From VFKU01 sp964411925 (GTDB taxonomy: Bacteria; Hydrogenedentota; Hydrogenedentia; Hydrogenedentales; GCA-2746185), in contig CAYPNI010000109.1 of NCBI GenBank assembly GCA_964411925.1, positions 1 through 13,706 of the forward strand: a DNA stretch of 13,706 nt, in the 5' to 3' direction. Shown here piece by piece: positions 13,345 through 13,706 of the stretch; within the stretch, counting starts at the first letter, position 1, and the number at the start of each line of letters is the position of its first letter. A model generated the notes under the pieces. It made no database searches, was not told the origin of the DNA, and saw only the letters and a program-made list of their open reading frames with translations. The position numbers and the translations under genes were made by a program.

Positions 13345-13706
13345 TTACTTAAAGTCTTCCGGCTTGGTCGGTTTCCAGTACTGCTCGACAATTTCCTTCT
13401 TCACGCGCGTCAGCTCGGCCTTGGGCAGCAGACCCATCAACCGCCAGCCGAGGTTGAACGTCTCTTCGATCGTGAACCGCTGGAAGCCCTGGCCCACCAT
13501 CCGGCGCTCGAACGCGACCGTGAAGTTCAGGTAGTTCTTGTCCATCGGCGTTAGCGCGTCTTCACCCACGATGGCCATCAGCTTGCGCACGTCGCGACCG
13601 CGCGCGTAGGACGCGTAGAGCTGGTTCGACCACTCGCGGTGCCACGGCTCCGTGCGGCCCTTGCCGATACCGTTGTTCATCAGCCGCGACAGGCACGGCA
13701 GGATGT
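13345..13706 (-). CDS. V/A-type ATP synthase subunit B, C-terminal part (runs off the window)
   Basis: The non-catalytic nucleotide-binding head subunit of the V/A-type ATPase. Only the last 119 residues or so are in the window; the reading frame is open to the edge, where it reads ILPCLSRLMNNGIGKGRTEP. The start of the gene, with its nucleotide-binding domain, is therefore beyond base 13706. Typical C-terminal subunit B signatures are LYASYARGRDVRKLMAIVG, ALTPMDKNYLNFTVAFE and FNLGWRLMGLLPKAELTRV, ending ahead of the stop at 13345. The full family length is about 430-470 residues. It is upstream of subunit D in the same operon. No sign of damage in the visible part. Confidence 0.95.
   Translation of the reverse strand, partial: ILPCLSRLMNNGIGKGRTEPWHREWSNQLYASYARGRDVRKLMAIVGEDALTPMDKNYLNFTVAFERRMVGQGFQRFTIEETFNLGWRLMGLLPKAELTRVKKEIVEQYWKPTKPEDFK

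Overview
This is a GC-rich bacterial chromosomal segment, apparently from a draft or environmental assembly, since a run of exactly 100 N (3845-3944) breaks one gene. It looks like a housekeeping region, not a phage, plasmid or genomic island. Visible lineage markers are a bacterial V/A-type ATPase operon at the right edge, MnmG and CinA on the left, and short palindromic repeats between genes. This fits a deep-branching, GC-rich group of the kind that carries V/A-type ATPases (for example planctomycete-like or Hydrogenedentota-like lineages). The phylum is a guess; no marker in the window settles it.

Layout. 1-191 (minus): tRNA-Leu(UAA) and tRNA-Cys(GCA), both with encoded CCA. 470-4187 (plus): mnmG, a four-helix membrane protein of unknown function, and cinA broken by the N gap. 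4212-4684 (minus): a lower-GC antitoxin/ParE-RelE-type toxin pair. 4719-9373 (minus): in transcription order, a class V aminotransferase, a thiolase, a RarD/EamA permease and a secreted alpha/beta-hydrolase esterase; rarD and the esterase are almost contiguous. 9386-9711: a 326-base gene-free stretch with a 110-base tandem duplication of two palindromic elements. 9712-11774 (minus): a concentrative nucleoside transporter whose stop overlaps the start of thiD by four bases. 11852-12508 (plus): a rhomboid protease with an intact Ser/His dyad. 12626-13706 (minus): the end of V/A-type ATPase subunit B followed by subunit D.

How the genes relate. MnmG modifies wobble uridines and lies next to a tRNA-Leu(UAA) gene, a known substrate type for the MnmE/MnmG enzyme in other bacteria. 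The nucleoside transporter and ThiD are translationally coupled, linking pyrimidine or nucleoside uptake to thiamine-pyrimidine phosphorylation; no TPP riboswitch is visible. The rarD/esterase pair and the ATPase B/D genes are ordinary operons. Other neighbours show no obvious shared pathway.

I found no clearly new defence or mobile system. The most interesting signals are the two intergenic repeat families (one hairpin with a compensatory base-pair change, one copy inside the ATPase operon), a CinA C-terminal domain lacking its expected glycine-rich loop, and a nucleoside transporter whose base-binding motif is replaced while the sugar-binding residues remain.
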